From contig NZ_CP012159.1 in the NCBI RefSeq assembly GCF_001189295.1, forward strand, positions 5,968,525 to 6,032,524: a DNA stretch of 64,000 nucleotides. The letters run 5' to 3'. Below are positions 9,403 through 17,919 of the stretch, one piece after another; within the stretch, counting starts at the first letter, position 1; each line of letters starts with the position of its first letter. The notes under the pieces are model-generated. The model worked only from the letters and a program-made list of their open reading frames with translations. It ran no database searches and was not told where the DNA came from. The position numbers were made by a program, and so were the translations under genes. This DNA comes from Chondromyces crocatus (lineage in GTDB: Bacteria > Myxococcota_A > Polyangia > Polyangiales > Polyangiaceae).

Positions 9403-12400
9403 TCAGAAGAGCGTGAGCTGGCGTTTGTCGGGGGTGGCGGGCTCGGGCTTGGGCTTCCGGGCCTCGGGCTGCTGGCGGTCGAGGAGGGCGTCCTCGACCT
9501 CACGCAGGAAGGGGGAAGGGGCCGTCTGCACCACCTGGCCCCGGCGCAGGCGCTCGCGGGCCCAGCTCAGGTAGAGGCGCTCGCGAGCGCGGGTCATACC
9601 GACGTAGAACAGCCGGCGTTCCTCGGCGACGTCGGGGTCCTCGTCGCGGGAGATGCGCAGAGGGAGGAGCCCATCCTCGCAGCCGACGAGGAAGACCACG
9701 CGGAACTCCAGCCCCTTCGAGGCATGGAGCGTCAGGAGAGAGACACGGTCGGCGCGCGGGTCCCAGGCGTCGACCTCGATCTCGGAGCCCAGCTCGAGCA
9801 GGAAGCGGCGCAGGTCTTCGCCACAGCGGCGCGCGAGGGGGGTGAGCAGCTCGGCGGCCGTATCGAGGTCGGCCTGGGTGAGGGGGGCTTCGGTGGCAGC
9901 CGCGGAGGCCGTCTCCGGGCCTTGCGAGGGGGTGCCCTCCAGGGCTTCGCTGGCCTCACTCTCCCCAGGGGCTTGCTGGCGCAGAAGCGCGAGGGCTGCG
10001 CGGAGCTGCTCGAGTACCGGCTCCTCGGTCGGTGCGCGGCGCATCACCCGAGCGATGGCCTCGGCAGCTGGGCGTTCCACGATGCCGCGGTGGGAGCGAC
10101 GCTGGAAGGGCATGCCGGAGCGGGCGAAGGCCTCGCGGAGGGCGTCGGCCTGCGCTTCGGTGCGGTACAGGACGGCCACGTCGGAGAAGGAGAAGTCCGT
10201 GTCGTGGTCGTCGGCGGCGACCCGTCGGCTGTCCATCGAGAAGAATGTCGAACCGCCGATGAGGCGCTCGACGGTGTGGACGACGAACTCGGCCTCGGCG
10301 CGCTCCGTGGGGGACTCCTGCAGGGTAATGCGGCGCGCGTCCTCGAACGTAGCGAGCAGCTCGCGGAGGCCGAGGGTGGGCGAGGGGGCGATCACCTGGA
10401 GCGCGGCATCGACGATGGTGCGCGTGGAGCGGTAGTTCTTGCGCAGGCGCACGAGCTTCGCGTCCGGGAAGTCCTGCTGGAAGCGGAAGAAGAAGCCCAC
10501 GTCCGCGCCGCGGAAGCTGTAGATGGCCTGATCGGGGTCACCGATGGCGCAGACGTCGCCACGGGCTGGCGCGAGGGCCTGGACGAGGCGGTATTGCTGG
10601 GCATCGATGTCCTGGTACTCGTCGATGGAGAGGGTGCGGGTGCGGGCGCGCCAGGCCTCGCGCACCTCGGGGTTTGCCTCCAGGAGGACGACGGCGAGGC
10701 CCACCAGGTCGTCGAGGTCGACCAGGCTACGCTGGGCCAGAGCAGTGGTGTACGCCTGCCAGGCACGCGCGAGTTCCTCGGAGGGCTGGGGACCGTCGGG
10801 CGGGAGGGCGGAGAGACCGAGGGGGCTGCGACGCTTCCAGGCCGAGAGGGACTGGAGCAAGCGCGGGATGCGCCGGTCGCCGGGGCTGTCGTCACCAAGG
10901 GCCCTGGCGAGCAACAGGGCACGCTCCTGATCCCCGGCGATGGCCAGCGGGTGCTCGGAGGGGTCACCGCGGAGAGCCGACACGAGTTCGGGGTGGGCAC
11001 GGAGGATGCGGAGGCCGAGCGCGTGGAAGGTCATGGCGGGAACTCGGGCTCCGTCGGGACCCAGCAAGATGTCCAGGCGCTCGCGCAGCTCCTCGGCGGC
11101 GCGGCGCGTGAACGTGATGGTCAGGCACGCTTCCGGGGCGATGCCGAGGTCCTGGACGAGATGGGCGATGCGGTGGGTGAGCGTGCGCGTCTTCCCGGTG
11201 CCTGGCCCAGCGAGGATGAGCAGGGGCCCTTCCGTCACCTCGGCTGCAGCCCGCTGATCGGGATCGAGCCCGGTGAGAATGCCGGCGGGGGCGACGAGCG
11301 GTGTCCCTGCATGTGGAGTGCTCTCTGGTGGAGGCGAGGCATGCTGCGCGGTCGTTGCCGCGGCGGTTCCACTGGCCCCCTTTGGCGTGGCCGACCCGGA
11401 GGCGGTGAGAGGTACCCCGGCAGAAGTGGCCACGCCCACTGGCGCACTGCCCCTCGCGTGAGGCTGGCGTTGCGTTGGCTGCGGGGTCGCGACATCCGGA
11501 CGCGCATCCACCGGAGTTCGTGCGACCTGCGGCTCGGGAGGCGGGTCCTCGAACAGGAGCGCCGACGAGCGGCCTCGCTTCAGCTCTTCCGGATGGAACA
11601 GGCGGATCACCCCGTACTCCCCGTCGTAGCCGGCCTGCCGGATCACGTCTCCGGCGCGCATGCGGGCAATGGCCTCCCCGAGCCGGGGAGGTCCAACCTT
11701 GTCGAGCTGGTCGATGGGCATTTCCTGGAGCAGCGAGAGCTCCGGGCCGAGCTTCGTGAGCAGGTTGTCGTAGCTGCGCTGCACCGTCTTGCTCGACGGG
11801 CCGACGCCGTGCAGCTCGGCCAGGATCTCCGGCAAGGGAATGAGACTCCTGAAATCACTGGCCCCCTCCAGGCGGAACCCCTCGTCACGATCCGCCAGAT
11901 CCTCCACCCGATGCAGCACGCCGACGGTCACCGGTTTGCGGCAGACCGGGCAGATCGTCTTGTGCGCCCGCGTCTCCTCGGGGCCCATCACCACCCGGCA
12001 CTGCCGGTGACCGTCGAGGTGGTACTTGCCCTCCTCCGGGAAGAACTCCAGCGTCCCGCCGAATCCCTCGCCCGTCTCCAGGGCGCGGCGGATGGCGTAG
12101 TAGTCGAGCTCCGTCTCGAAGCGTGTCGCCTCGCGGCCGAGCTTCGCTGGCGAGTGCGCGTCCGAGCTGGACACCAACCGGTAGCGATCGAGCGCCGAGA
12201 TCCGCCAGTTCATCGCAGGATCGGAGCTGAGGCCCGTCTCCAGCGCGAAGATGTGCTTCGCGAGATCCCCGTAGCAATCGTCCACTGCGTCGAAGCCAGC
12301 CTTGGAGCCGAGCACCGAGAACCAGGGCGTCCAGATGTGAGCGGGCACGAGGTACGAGCCCTCGCCCGAGGCGAGCACCGCTTCGAGCAGGTGGCGCGAA

Positions 12401-12828
12401 TCCAGGCCCAGAATGGGGCGCCCGTCCGCGTTCAGATTGCCCACCTTGGAGAGCGTCTTCACCAGCCGATCGGCAGCATCGAAGTCGGGCGCGTAGATGA
12501 GATGATGAATCTTCCGGGTGCGCTCGCCCTTCTTGTAGATGGTCGAGATCTCCACCGAGAGCATGAACCGTGTGTGGTCGCGGCAGGTGGGCTCGAGCCG
12601 TGATTGCACGGTACGCTCCACGTCGTCGCGCAAGCGGAACAGTCCAGGCTCGGCCGGGACGAGCTGCTCTTTCAGCTCCTGCATCCAGGCCGGATGGGTG
12701 AAATCGCCGGTCCCGATGACGGCAATTCCTTTGCGGCGCGCCCAGTAACTCAGATGAAGGAGGTCGCAGTCGCTGCTGGTCGCCCGCGAGTAGTGGGAAT
12801 GAACATGGAGGTCGGCATGGAACCGCAT
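9403..12828 (-). CDS. endonuclease Q-like PHP nuclease fused to UvrD-family helicase
   Basis: 1141 residues. ATG at 12828 has GGAG 7 nt upstream and gives MRFHADLHVHSHYS, the usual opening of endonuclease Q-like (TIGR00375) proteins. Residues 1-430 carry PHP metal-site motifs DLHVHSHYS, GTGDFTH, PAHIWTPW and SSSDAHS, then a zinc-finger-like part (Cys277, Cys293-x2-Cys296) followed by VGVLHRVEDLADR. After a Pro/Ala/Thr linker (430-515) comes a full SF1A helicase: Walker A GPGTGKT (541-547), DEYQD, GDPDQAIYSFRGAD, a C-terminal HASKGLEF motif and GMTRARERLYLS. The last five residues, QLTLF, resemble the bacterial beta-clamp-binding consensus QL[SD]LF. Endonuclease Q nicks 5' of deaminated bases and AP sites. 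The predicted role is repair of deaminated DNA, with unwinding from the nick. Confidence 0.88.
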   Translation of the reverse strand: MRFHADLHVHSHYSRATSSDCDLLHLSYWARRKGIAVIGTGDFTHPAWMQELKEQLVPAEPGLFRLRDDVERTVQSRLEPTCRDHTRFMLSVEISTIYKKGERTRKIHHLIYAPDFDAADRLVKTLSKVGNLNADGRPILGLDSRHLLEAVLASGEGSYLVPAHIWTPWFSVLGSKAGFDAVDDCYGDLAKHIFALETGLSSDPAMNWRISALDRYRLVSSSDAHSPAKLGREATRFETELDYYAIRRALETGEGFGGTLEFFPEEGKYHLDGHRQCRVVMGPEETRAHKTICPVCRKPVTVGVLHRVEDLADRDEGFRLEGASDFRSLIPLPEILAELHGVGPSSKTVQRSYDNLLTKLGPELSLLQEMPIDQLDKVGPPRLGEAIARMRAGDVIRQAGYDGEYGVIRLFHPEELKRGRSSALLFEDPPPEPQVARTPVDARPDVATPQPTQRQPHARGSAPVGVATSAGVPLTASGSATPKGASGTAAATTAQHASPPPESTPHAGTPLVAPAGILTGLDPDQRAAAEVTEGPLLILAGPGTGKTRTLTHRIAHLVQDLGIAPEACLTITFTRRAAEELRERLDILLGPDGARVPAMTFHALGLRILRAHPELVSALRGDPSEHPLAIAGDQERALLLARALGDDSPGDRRIPRLLQSLSAWKRRSPLGLSALPPDGPQPSEELARAWQAYTTALAQRSLVDLDDLVGLAVVLLEANPEVREAWRARTRTLSIDEYQDIDAQQYRLVQALAPARGDVCAIGDPDQAIYSFRGADVGFFFRFQQDFPDAKLVRLRKNYRSTRTIVDAALQVIAPSPTLGLRELLATFEDARRITLQESPTERAEAEFVVHTVERLIGGSTFFSMDSRRVAADDHDTDFSFSDVAVLYRTEAQADALREAFARSGMPFQRRSHRGIVERPAAEAIARVMRRAPTEEPVLEQLRAALALLRQQAPGESEASEALEGTPSQGPETASAAATEAPLTQADLDTAAELLTPLARRCGEDLRRFLLELGSEIEVDAWDPRADRVSLLTLHASKGLEFRVVFLVGCEDGLLPLRISRDEDPDVAEERRLFYVGMTRARERLYLSWARERLRRGQVVQTAPSPFLREVEDALLDRQQPEARKPKPEPATPDKRQLTLF

Positions 12829-13348
12829 GAGCGCTCTCCGAGGTCTGGCTGGCACGTTGTCCAAACGGCAGCAGGGTCTCTCTTGGACGCTCGTAATTGA
12901 AATGGTCCCCCCCGATCAACGAAAGACAGTGATCTGGTGATGATTTCGATCATGCGTGGTTTGCCCGGTAAAAGGGCTGTGATTCGCACAATGAGGGGCA
13001 CGGTGAATCATGAATGCATTGGGAGCACACGGTGAAAATTCCCAGAAGCACGTGGGGGTGATGCATTGCGATGGTGGATGAAGAATTGCCTCGCCGTTCT
13101 CCACGCATGGCAGAAGGGCGGACGTCGGTGCCGTCCTCGTGAGCTGACGCCTCTGGATGGTGGTGATCGACGGAGCAGGTCGGTCGGTGCGGGGGGTCAG
13201 GGGTGGGGGGGCTGGGGGGATGGGTACAGAGGGCGCGCTCCCCGCACGAAGACGTCGGCGGGATGGCAGCATTCCGTGATCCCGATCGCCCGATCCCGAA
13301 AAGCGGGGTGAATGGACGTCGCAGAGAGAACGGAATACAACCCGACGG
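12829..13348. other. 520-nt intergenic region, locally AT-richer
   Basis: Lies between the divergent helicase-fusion gene (minus) and the PQQ-propeller lipoprotein gene (plus), so it should hold both promoters. The part from about 12890 to 13090 is noticeably richer in A/T than the surroundings. It contains two copies of ATGCATT and a small stem with a TTCG loop near 12940-12956. I find no convincing coding frame: the open frames on either strand have no ribosome-binding site and unnatural composition. I cannot identify a specific regulator site. Confidence 0.5.
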
Positions 13349-15478
13349 ATGAGGCGGTCTTCAACGCTCTCCTTTGCGCTTCTTTCCCTTCTGTCGCTCG
13401 GCGCTTGTGCCAGTGGCGCGCGTCCGGAGGCCACGTCCCCTCGGCCAGGTGGCAGCTCCTCCATCACCGCGGGGGCCACCTCCGAGCTTGGAGCACAGCG
13501 CGGGAATACGGTAGCGGCCCTGACCTGCCCGCAGGTGGAGCTCGCTCAGGGCGATGCCCGGAGACCCGGTCTCGAACTCCTCCTCGGCGGCCAGCCGCGT
13601 GAGGCGGTGAACCACTTCTCGGACCTGGTCCGCGCACGACCCGCCGATCCAGCGGCCGGGGCACTGCGCGACGCCAGCGAGGCTGCCCTGGAAGCACGGC
13701 GTGCGAGCGCCGTACAGCGCGCAGAGGCCGTGAAACCAGTGCAGCTTGTGCGGCTACCCCTCACGCGCTCGTCTGGCTCGATCGGGGCCAGCGGATCCAA
13801 GGTCACGCTCACGCGCGAGTCGGAGAAGCGCAACGTCATCACGGACACCGCTGACTGGCTGCAGAGCAACCAGCTCATCTCTCGCACGCTCAGGGGGAGC
13901 GAGTCGATGCCTGCCCACGTCGGGAGCACGTTCCGAGGCCAGCGGCTGTCGGAGGTGTTCGTCAGCCCCGATCACGACATCGCGCTGTACAGGGGCACGT
14001 CGGACTTCCTCGTCGTGTCCGCGCCAGGCAAGACGCCGCGGGTCTACGATGTGTCCGCGGCCGTCGCTTCGGTTCCCTCGGTGCGATTCGGCGTGGATTT
14101 TGCGCAGCTCGTCGGTCGGACCCTCCTCGTGCAGCTCGCCTACAACGGCTACGCCAAGGACGCTGGTGGTCGGACAGGGTATGTCGTGGCCTTCGATGCG
14201 GAGACGGGGCGGCTCTCGTGGTCGAGCGAGCCCCTCACCGGGAATCTGGGGAACTTCCATGTCGCTGGTGGCTCGATCGTCGCCGGCTACGGCTTCACCG
14301 CAGAGCCGGACTTCCTTCACGTGCTCGATCTGAACACGGGCGAGATCACGCAGAAGATCCCACTCAAGAGTGGCCCGACATGGATCCTGAGCCAGGGCAA
14401 CCGCCTGATGGTGCGGACCTACGACACGGATTACGTGTTCCGTGTCGAGGGGACCCTGCCACCGGCGCCACCGGCGGAGCTGGCCGCTGCCGTCGACGCG
14501 GGAACGAAGGTCCCTCCTGGAGCGGCTGCGGCGTGCTGGGGGCGGGCAACGGTGGCGGCCCTGGATCGTGGCGACGCCCCGGCACTGGCCGAGGCCGTGC
14601 AAGGGCTGGGACAAGCGGGCGTGGAACCGGCGGTCGTGCGCGCCCTCGATGTGGCACGCGCGCGGCTGGACGCCCGCGCGCGTGGCGATGGCTTGCTGGA
14701 TCTGACCGCGACACCGCCCGTGGTGCTGCCTGCTCCCCCGTGGACCTCCGCGGCTCCGGCGCCGCGCCCTTTGCCGCCGGGCAAAGCGCCCACGCTGGTC
14801 CGGCTCCGCAGCGTGACAGCCGATCCGGTGCGCGAGGTGGAGACATCCGGCGACCCGAATGAGGAAGACTGGTATCCGCGCCCCTTCGCCACGAGAGATG
14901 CGCCTCCCGCGGAGCCGCCGCGTGACGTGCCTCACTCGTACGGTGGAGAAGCGCTGCGGGCGGTCCTGCGGTCCGGAGAATCCCGTGTGCTGCTGTACGG
15001 TGGTCGCTACGTGGTGCCGGTGAAGGCAACGAAGGTGCAGGGGGTGTTCGATCTCGACGCCTTCCGCCACCCCCCCACCGTGAATCCTCAGACGAAGGAG
15101 TTCGCGGTTCAGAACGTGACCTACGCGCAGGCCGAGGGCAGCGTGCTCCATGTGTGCAACGGCGGTGGATCCTATGCGCGCGAGGTTGGCGGAAAAAAAG
15201 GGTTTCTGTCCGCCATCGAGATGCCCACGGGGAAGCTGCTCTGGCGCAGCGAGCCGCTGCTGTGCAACGCGAACTTCGTGTCCGTCGGTGATTATCTCGT
15301 CACCGGATACGGCTTCACCGACGAGCCCGATTTCCTGTTCCTGATCCGGAAGGCCGACGGCAAGGTGATGCAACGGGTGAAGCTCGACTCCGCCGCGCAC
15401 CTCATCCGCCGCCTCCCGGACGGTCGACTCCTGGTGGAGGCCTACGGCCACGCGTATCTGTTCGAGGTGAAGCTCTGA
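13349..15478 (+). CDS. lipoprotein with duplicated PQQ-like beta-propeller repeats
   Basis: 709 residues. Signal peptide MRRSSTLSFALLSLLSLGAC gives lipidated Cys20. A Ser/Thr-rich spacer and a helical repeat-like stretch (about 75-125) follow. Two related halves come next, about 190-370 and 535-709. Matching pairs include AFDAETGRLSWSSEPL with AIEMPTGKLLWRSEPL, VAGYGFTAEPDFLHVLDL with VTGYGFTDEPDFLFLIRK, and the closing DTDYVFRVEG with GHAYLFEVKL. The 'DaxTGxLxW' pattern is that of PQQ-like/YWTD-type propeller blades. It is likely a surface or periplasmic lipoprotein of unknown ligand. The linker between the halves is Ala/Pro-rich. No partner genes are obvious. Confidence 0.75.
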   Translation: MRRSSTLSFALLSLLSLGACASGARPEATSPRPGGSSSITAGATSELGAQRGNTVAALTCPQVELAQGDARRPGLELLLGGQPREAVNHFSDLVRARPADPAAGALRDASEAALEARRASAVQRAEAVKPVQLVRLPLTRSSGSIGASGSKVTLTRESEKRNVITDTADWLQSNQLISRTLRGSESMPAHVGSTFRGQRLSEVFVSPDHDIALYRGTSDFLVVSAPGKTPRVYDVSAAVASVPSVRFGVDFAQLVGRTLLVQLAYNGYAKDAGGRTGYVVAFDAETGRLSWSSEPLTGNLGNFHVAGGSIVAGYGFTAEPDFLHVLDLNTGEITQKIPLKSGPTWILSQGNRLMVRTYDTDYVFRVEGTLPPAPPAELAAAVDAGTKVPPGAAAACWGRATVAALDRGDAPALAEAVQGLGQAGVEPAVVRALDVARARLDARARGDGLLDLTATPPVVLPAPPWTSAAPAPRPLPPGKAPTLVRLRSVTADPVREVETSGDPNEEDWYPRPFATRDAPPAEPPRDVPHSYGGEALRAVLRSGESRVLLYGGRYVVPVKATKVQGVFDLDAFRHPPTVNPQTKEFAVQNVTYAQAEGSVLHVCNGGGSYAREVGGKKGFLSAIEMPTGKLLWRSEPLLCNANFVSVGDYLVTGYGFTDEPDFLFLIRKADGKVMQRVKLDSAAHLIRRLPDGRLLVEAYGHAYLFEVKL

Positions 15479-15729
15479 GCCTGCTCGAGCAGCGGTCGGA
15501 GGTGCCAACACCCCGTCCGAGGAGATCGCCGCTTCGCCGTCCCGGTATCCCGCTCCTCTCGACGTAACCCGCTCCCTTCGACGTTGGGCTGGCCCATTGC
15601 CGCGCCGCGCCAAGCCACGGAGCGACAGTCTGTCGGGACGTCACCTCGTCGCATCGCTGGTTCTCCCGCCCGATCTGGGATACATGCTTCACTGCGGCGG
15701 CGTGTGACCTGCGCCGCACTGGAGGCTTC

Positions 15730-16266
15730 GTGTCTTCATCGACCTTCTTCTTTCTTCGTCGGCAGGACGTGTGGTCGGGCTTGTTGACGGCGCTGATCGG
15801 CCTGGGGGGAACTGCATGTGGTGGAGGGGCCGCACCCCCCTCGACATCACCCCCCGTGCCAGCCGCGCCGGCCCTGCCAGAAGCCACCGCCGTGGAGCAC
15901 GCGGAGCCGTCCACTCCCTCGGATGCGGCGCCGTCAGTGCAGTCCGAGGTGGTCATTCATCACGCCGACATCCACGGAAAGATCAAGGCGCGTGCGGGCA
16001 AGCGGCTCCTCGTCGAGCCGCTCGTCGTGACGAGCCGAACCCTGCCCGTGAAGGGCAACAAGGCGAACCTCTACCGGGTCGTGGAGCCCGAAGGGGGCGA
16101 GGTGGAGATGCTGCTCATTGCCGAGGCGAACGTGGCCTTGGATATGGAAATGGGCAAGAGCATCGCACTCGATATCGTGGACGAGAAGAAGGACGTGCTG
16201 GTCTCCGGCAGGAAGACGAACCATTACATTCCCGGTACGAAGGTCCTGCTCCGCTATGAGTGGTGA
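15730..16266 (+). CDS. putative lipoprotein
   Basis: 178 residues from a GTG start with GGAGG 4 nt upstream. The N-terminus has a hydrophobic segment ending LGGTAC, so Cys30 is probably lipidated. A Pro/Ala/Ser-rich spacer (31-70) leads to a small beta-rich domain of about 105 residues ending in VLLRYEW. The domain contains several Lys-rich loops (GKIKARAGKRLLVEP) and looks like a single OB- or SH3-like barrel, but no family is recognised. It stands alone, 251 nt after the propeller lipoprotein. Confidence 0.65.
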   Translation: MSSSTFFFLRRQDVWSGLLTALIGLGGTACGGGAAPPSTSPPVPAAPALPEATAVEHAEPSTPSDAAPSVQSEVVIHHADIHGKIKARAGKRLLVEPLVVTSRTLPVKGNKANLYRVVEPEGGEVEMLLIAEANVALDMEMGKSIALDIVDEKKDVLVSGRKTNHYIPGTKVLLRYEW

Positions 16267-16440
16267 CGAGGAAGCGTGCTGGCGAAGGCCGTCGTGGTCT
16301 GACACCGTGCCGCTGTGACGATCGGGCCAGCGCGAAGGACGCGTCGGTAAAAGCGGTCCGTCGACCTGCGCGCTGGAAGGTACGGTGTGACGACGGTGTC
16401 GATGGGCGCGGTCCGCCGGCGTGCGTGCTGTGCCGTCCGG

Positions 16441-16707
16441 TCAGGGACGAGGTGGAATGCTCGGCTCACCGGGTGAGAGCGTCGGCTCTGGTGGCGATTG
16501 TGGGGGGACGAGATCACCTGGCCCCGGTTGAGGCTGGGCGGGCGTGAGTTCGGGGGGCGCGGGCGATTTGATCTCCGGAGGCTCCTGGGGCGGAACGGTC
16601 CCCTGGTTGCCGCCGCCGCACGCGGTGAAGGCGATGGTGGCGAGGAGTGCAGTTCCCAGGCGGACGAGGACGAGGGAAGGTGAGGACGGGAGGGGAGAGG
16701 TGGCCAT
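16441..16707 (-). CDS. small Pro-rich putative lipoprotein
   Basis: 88 residues. The N-terminal half is a signal peptide with hydrophobic core LGTALLATIAFTAC, giving Cys30 as lipidation site. The mature part (about 58 residues) is almost entirely Pro, Glu, Ser and Gln (PPEIKSPAPPELTPAQPQPG), with no recognisable fold. The clear signal peptide argues for a real gene despite the low-complexity mature part. It is divergent from the Tat-exported dioxygenase-like gene. Confidence 0.5.
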   Translation of the reverse strand: MATSPLPSSPSLVLVRLGTALLATIAFTACGGGNQGTVPPQEPPEIKSPAPPELTPAQPQPGPGDLVPPQSPPEPTLSPGEPSIPPRP

Positions 16708-16880
16708 CGCGGAGAAGTGTTGGGCGGATTCTCTCCTGCCGGAAGTGGGAGCCCCGCCGCGACGGCCTGACGCGCTCGCATGGGAGGCCGTAAGGGCTTC
16801 TTAAGATCTGGGGCTTAAACCTCCTCCTCGAGGTTCGAGGCAATGGCCGGGCGGGCGTGGTGCTCCCGGGTCGTGGAGGA

Positions 16881-17882
16881 ATGACGATGAGCGATGACGC
16901 CAGAAAAAAGGGCTCCGACCGATCGTTGACGCGCCGCAAGCTCGTGCAGGCTCTCGGGATGGCGATGGCCGCCGTGCCGCTGGGCCAGCTCGTGGCGTGC
17001 TCGTCCTCGGGTGATGGAGTCGGAGGCAGCGGAGGCAACGGAGGCAGCGGTGGGGCAGGCGGTGCCGGTGGCGCCGGTGGCTCAGGCGGCGCCGGTGGCG
17101 GCACGATCGACCCCGACGCCTGGGCGACGGGGGGGACGGCGTCGATGAGCGATGACTATCCCGATCCGTTCGCCGACGGGCCGGGGAGTGTCTGCGAGCT
17201 GATGTGCGCCGCGACGCTGGGGCCCTGCTATGCGGCGACGGTGGATCGGAAGGACATCAGCGAAGGGGAGCCGGGTCTCCCTGTGCGCTTGGCCTTCCTG
17301 ATCGTGGACGAGACATGCACGCCCATCGAGGGGGCTGCGCTCGACATCTGGCATTGCTCGCCGGGTGGCATCTATTCGGGGGACGACTCGATCCCCTTCT
17401 GTAATGCGAACGATCCGGACGCGCTGGCGGGACGCTGGTTCCGCGGCGTGCAGACCTCGGATGCGAGTGGGCGCGTGGATTTCGATACCTGCTTCCCCGG
17501 CTGGTACAGCAGCCGGACCATTCACATCCACTTCACGGTGCGCATCAACGGGGTCGAGTTCATCACCTCGCAGCTCTACTTCGACGACACGCTGTGCGAC
17601 GACATCGTCGCCACGCAGCCGCTTTACAGCGATCGTGGGCAGCGCGACACGACCAACCAGACAGACACGGTGGTCTCCCCGGAGGACGCGCCGGACTACA
17701 GCTTCCAGGTGGCGCAGATGCCAGATGGGGCGATGCTGGCGTGGAAGACGCTGGTGCTGAGGTCCTCGACGGGTGAGCCTCTCTGCGCCTTGTCCGGTGG
17801 ACAGCCTCCCGGCGGTGGCGGTGGCGGCCCTCCCGGTCCTCCTCCCGGCGAGGGGGGGGGTCCTCCCGGGCCGCCCCCCTGA
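16881..17882 (+). CDS. Tat-exported intradiol dioxygenase-like lipoprotein
   Basis: 333 residues. ATG at 16881 has GTGGAGGA immediately upstream. A twin-arginine motif (Arg18-Arg19 in [11 protein letters not shown]) and a lipobox LVAC (Cys40) predict a Tat-dependent lipoprotein. A Gly/Ser/Ala spacer (about 47-75) precedes an intradiol ring-cleavage dioxygenase domain: [13 protein letters not shown] supplies Tyr165, and [13 protein letters not shown] supplies Tyr209, Arg212, His215 and His217. That is the non-haem Fe(III) Tyr2/His2 set. The tail after residue 305 is Gly/Pro-only. Family enzymes open catechol-type rings; secreted members are thought to act on lignin- or humus-derived aromatics, so the substrate here is an inference. 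No other aromatic-degradation genes are nearby. Confidence 0.82.
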   Translation: MTMSDDARKKGSDRSLTRRKLVQALGMAMAAVPLGQLVACSSSGDGVGGSGGNGGSGGAGGAGGAGGSGGAGGGTIDPDAWATGGTASMSDDYPDPFADGPGSVCELMCAATLGPCYAATVDRKDISEGEPGLPVRLAFLIVDETCTPIEGAALDIWHCSPGGIYSGDDSIPFCNANDPDALAGRWFRGVQTSDASGRVDFDTCFPGWYSSRTIHIHFTVRINGVEFITSQLYFDDTLCDDIVATQPLYSDRGQRDTTNQTDTVVSPEDAPDYSFQVAQMPDGAMLAWKTLVLRSSTGEPLCALSGGQPPGGGGGGPPGPPPGEGGGPPGPPP

Positions 17883-17919
17883 GTCCCTGACGGCCTCTCC
17901 TCGTCTCAAGCAGGTCGTC

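Noticed and set aside
9208-12603. 1131-codon open frame antisense to the EndoQ-helicase gene
   Set aside because: The minus strand encodes a continuous set of known motifs; the antisense frame has no domain and is a consequence of GC-skewed codons.
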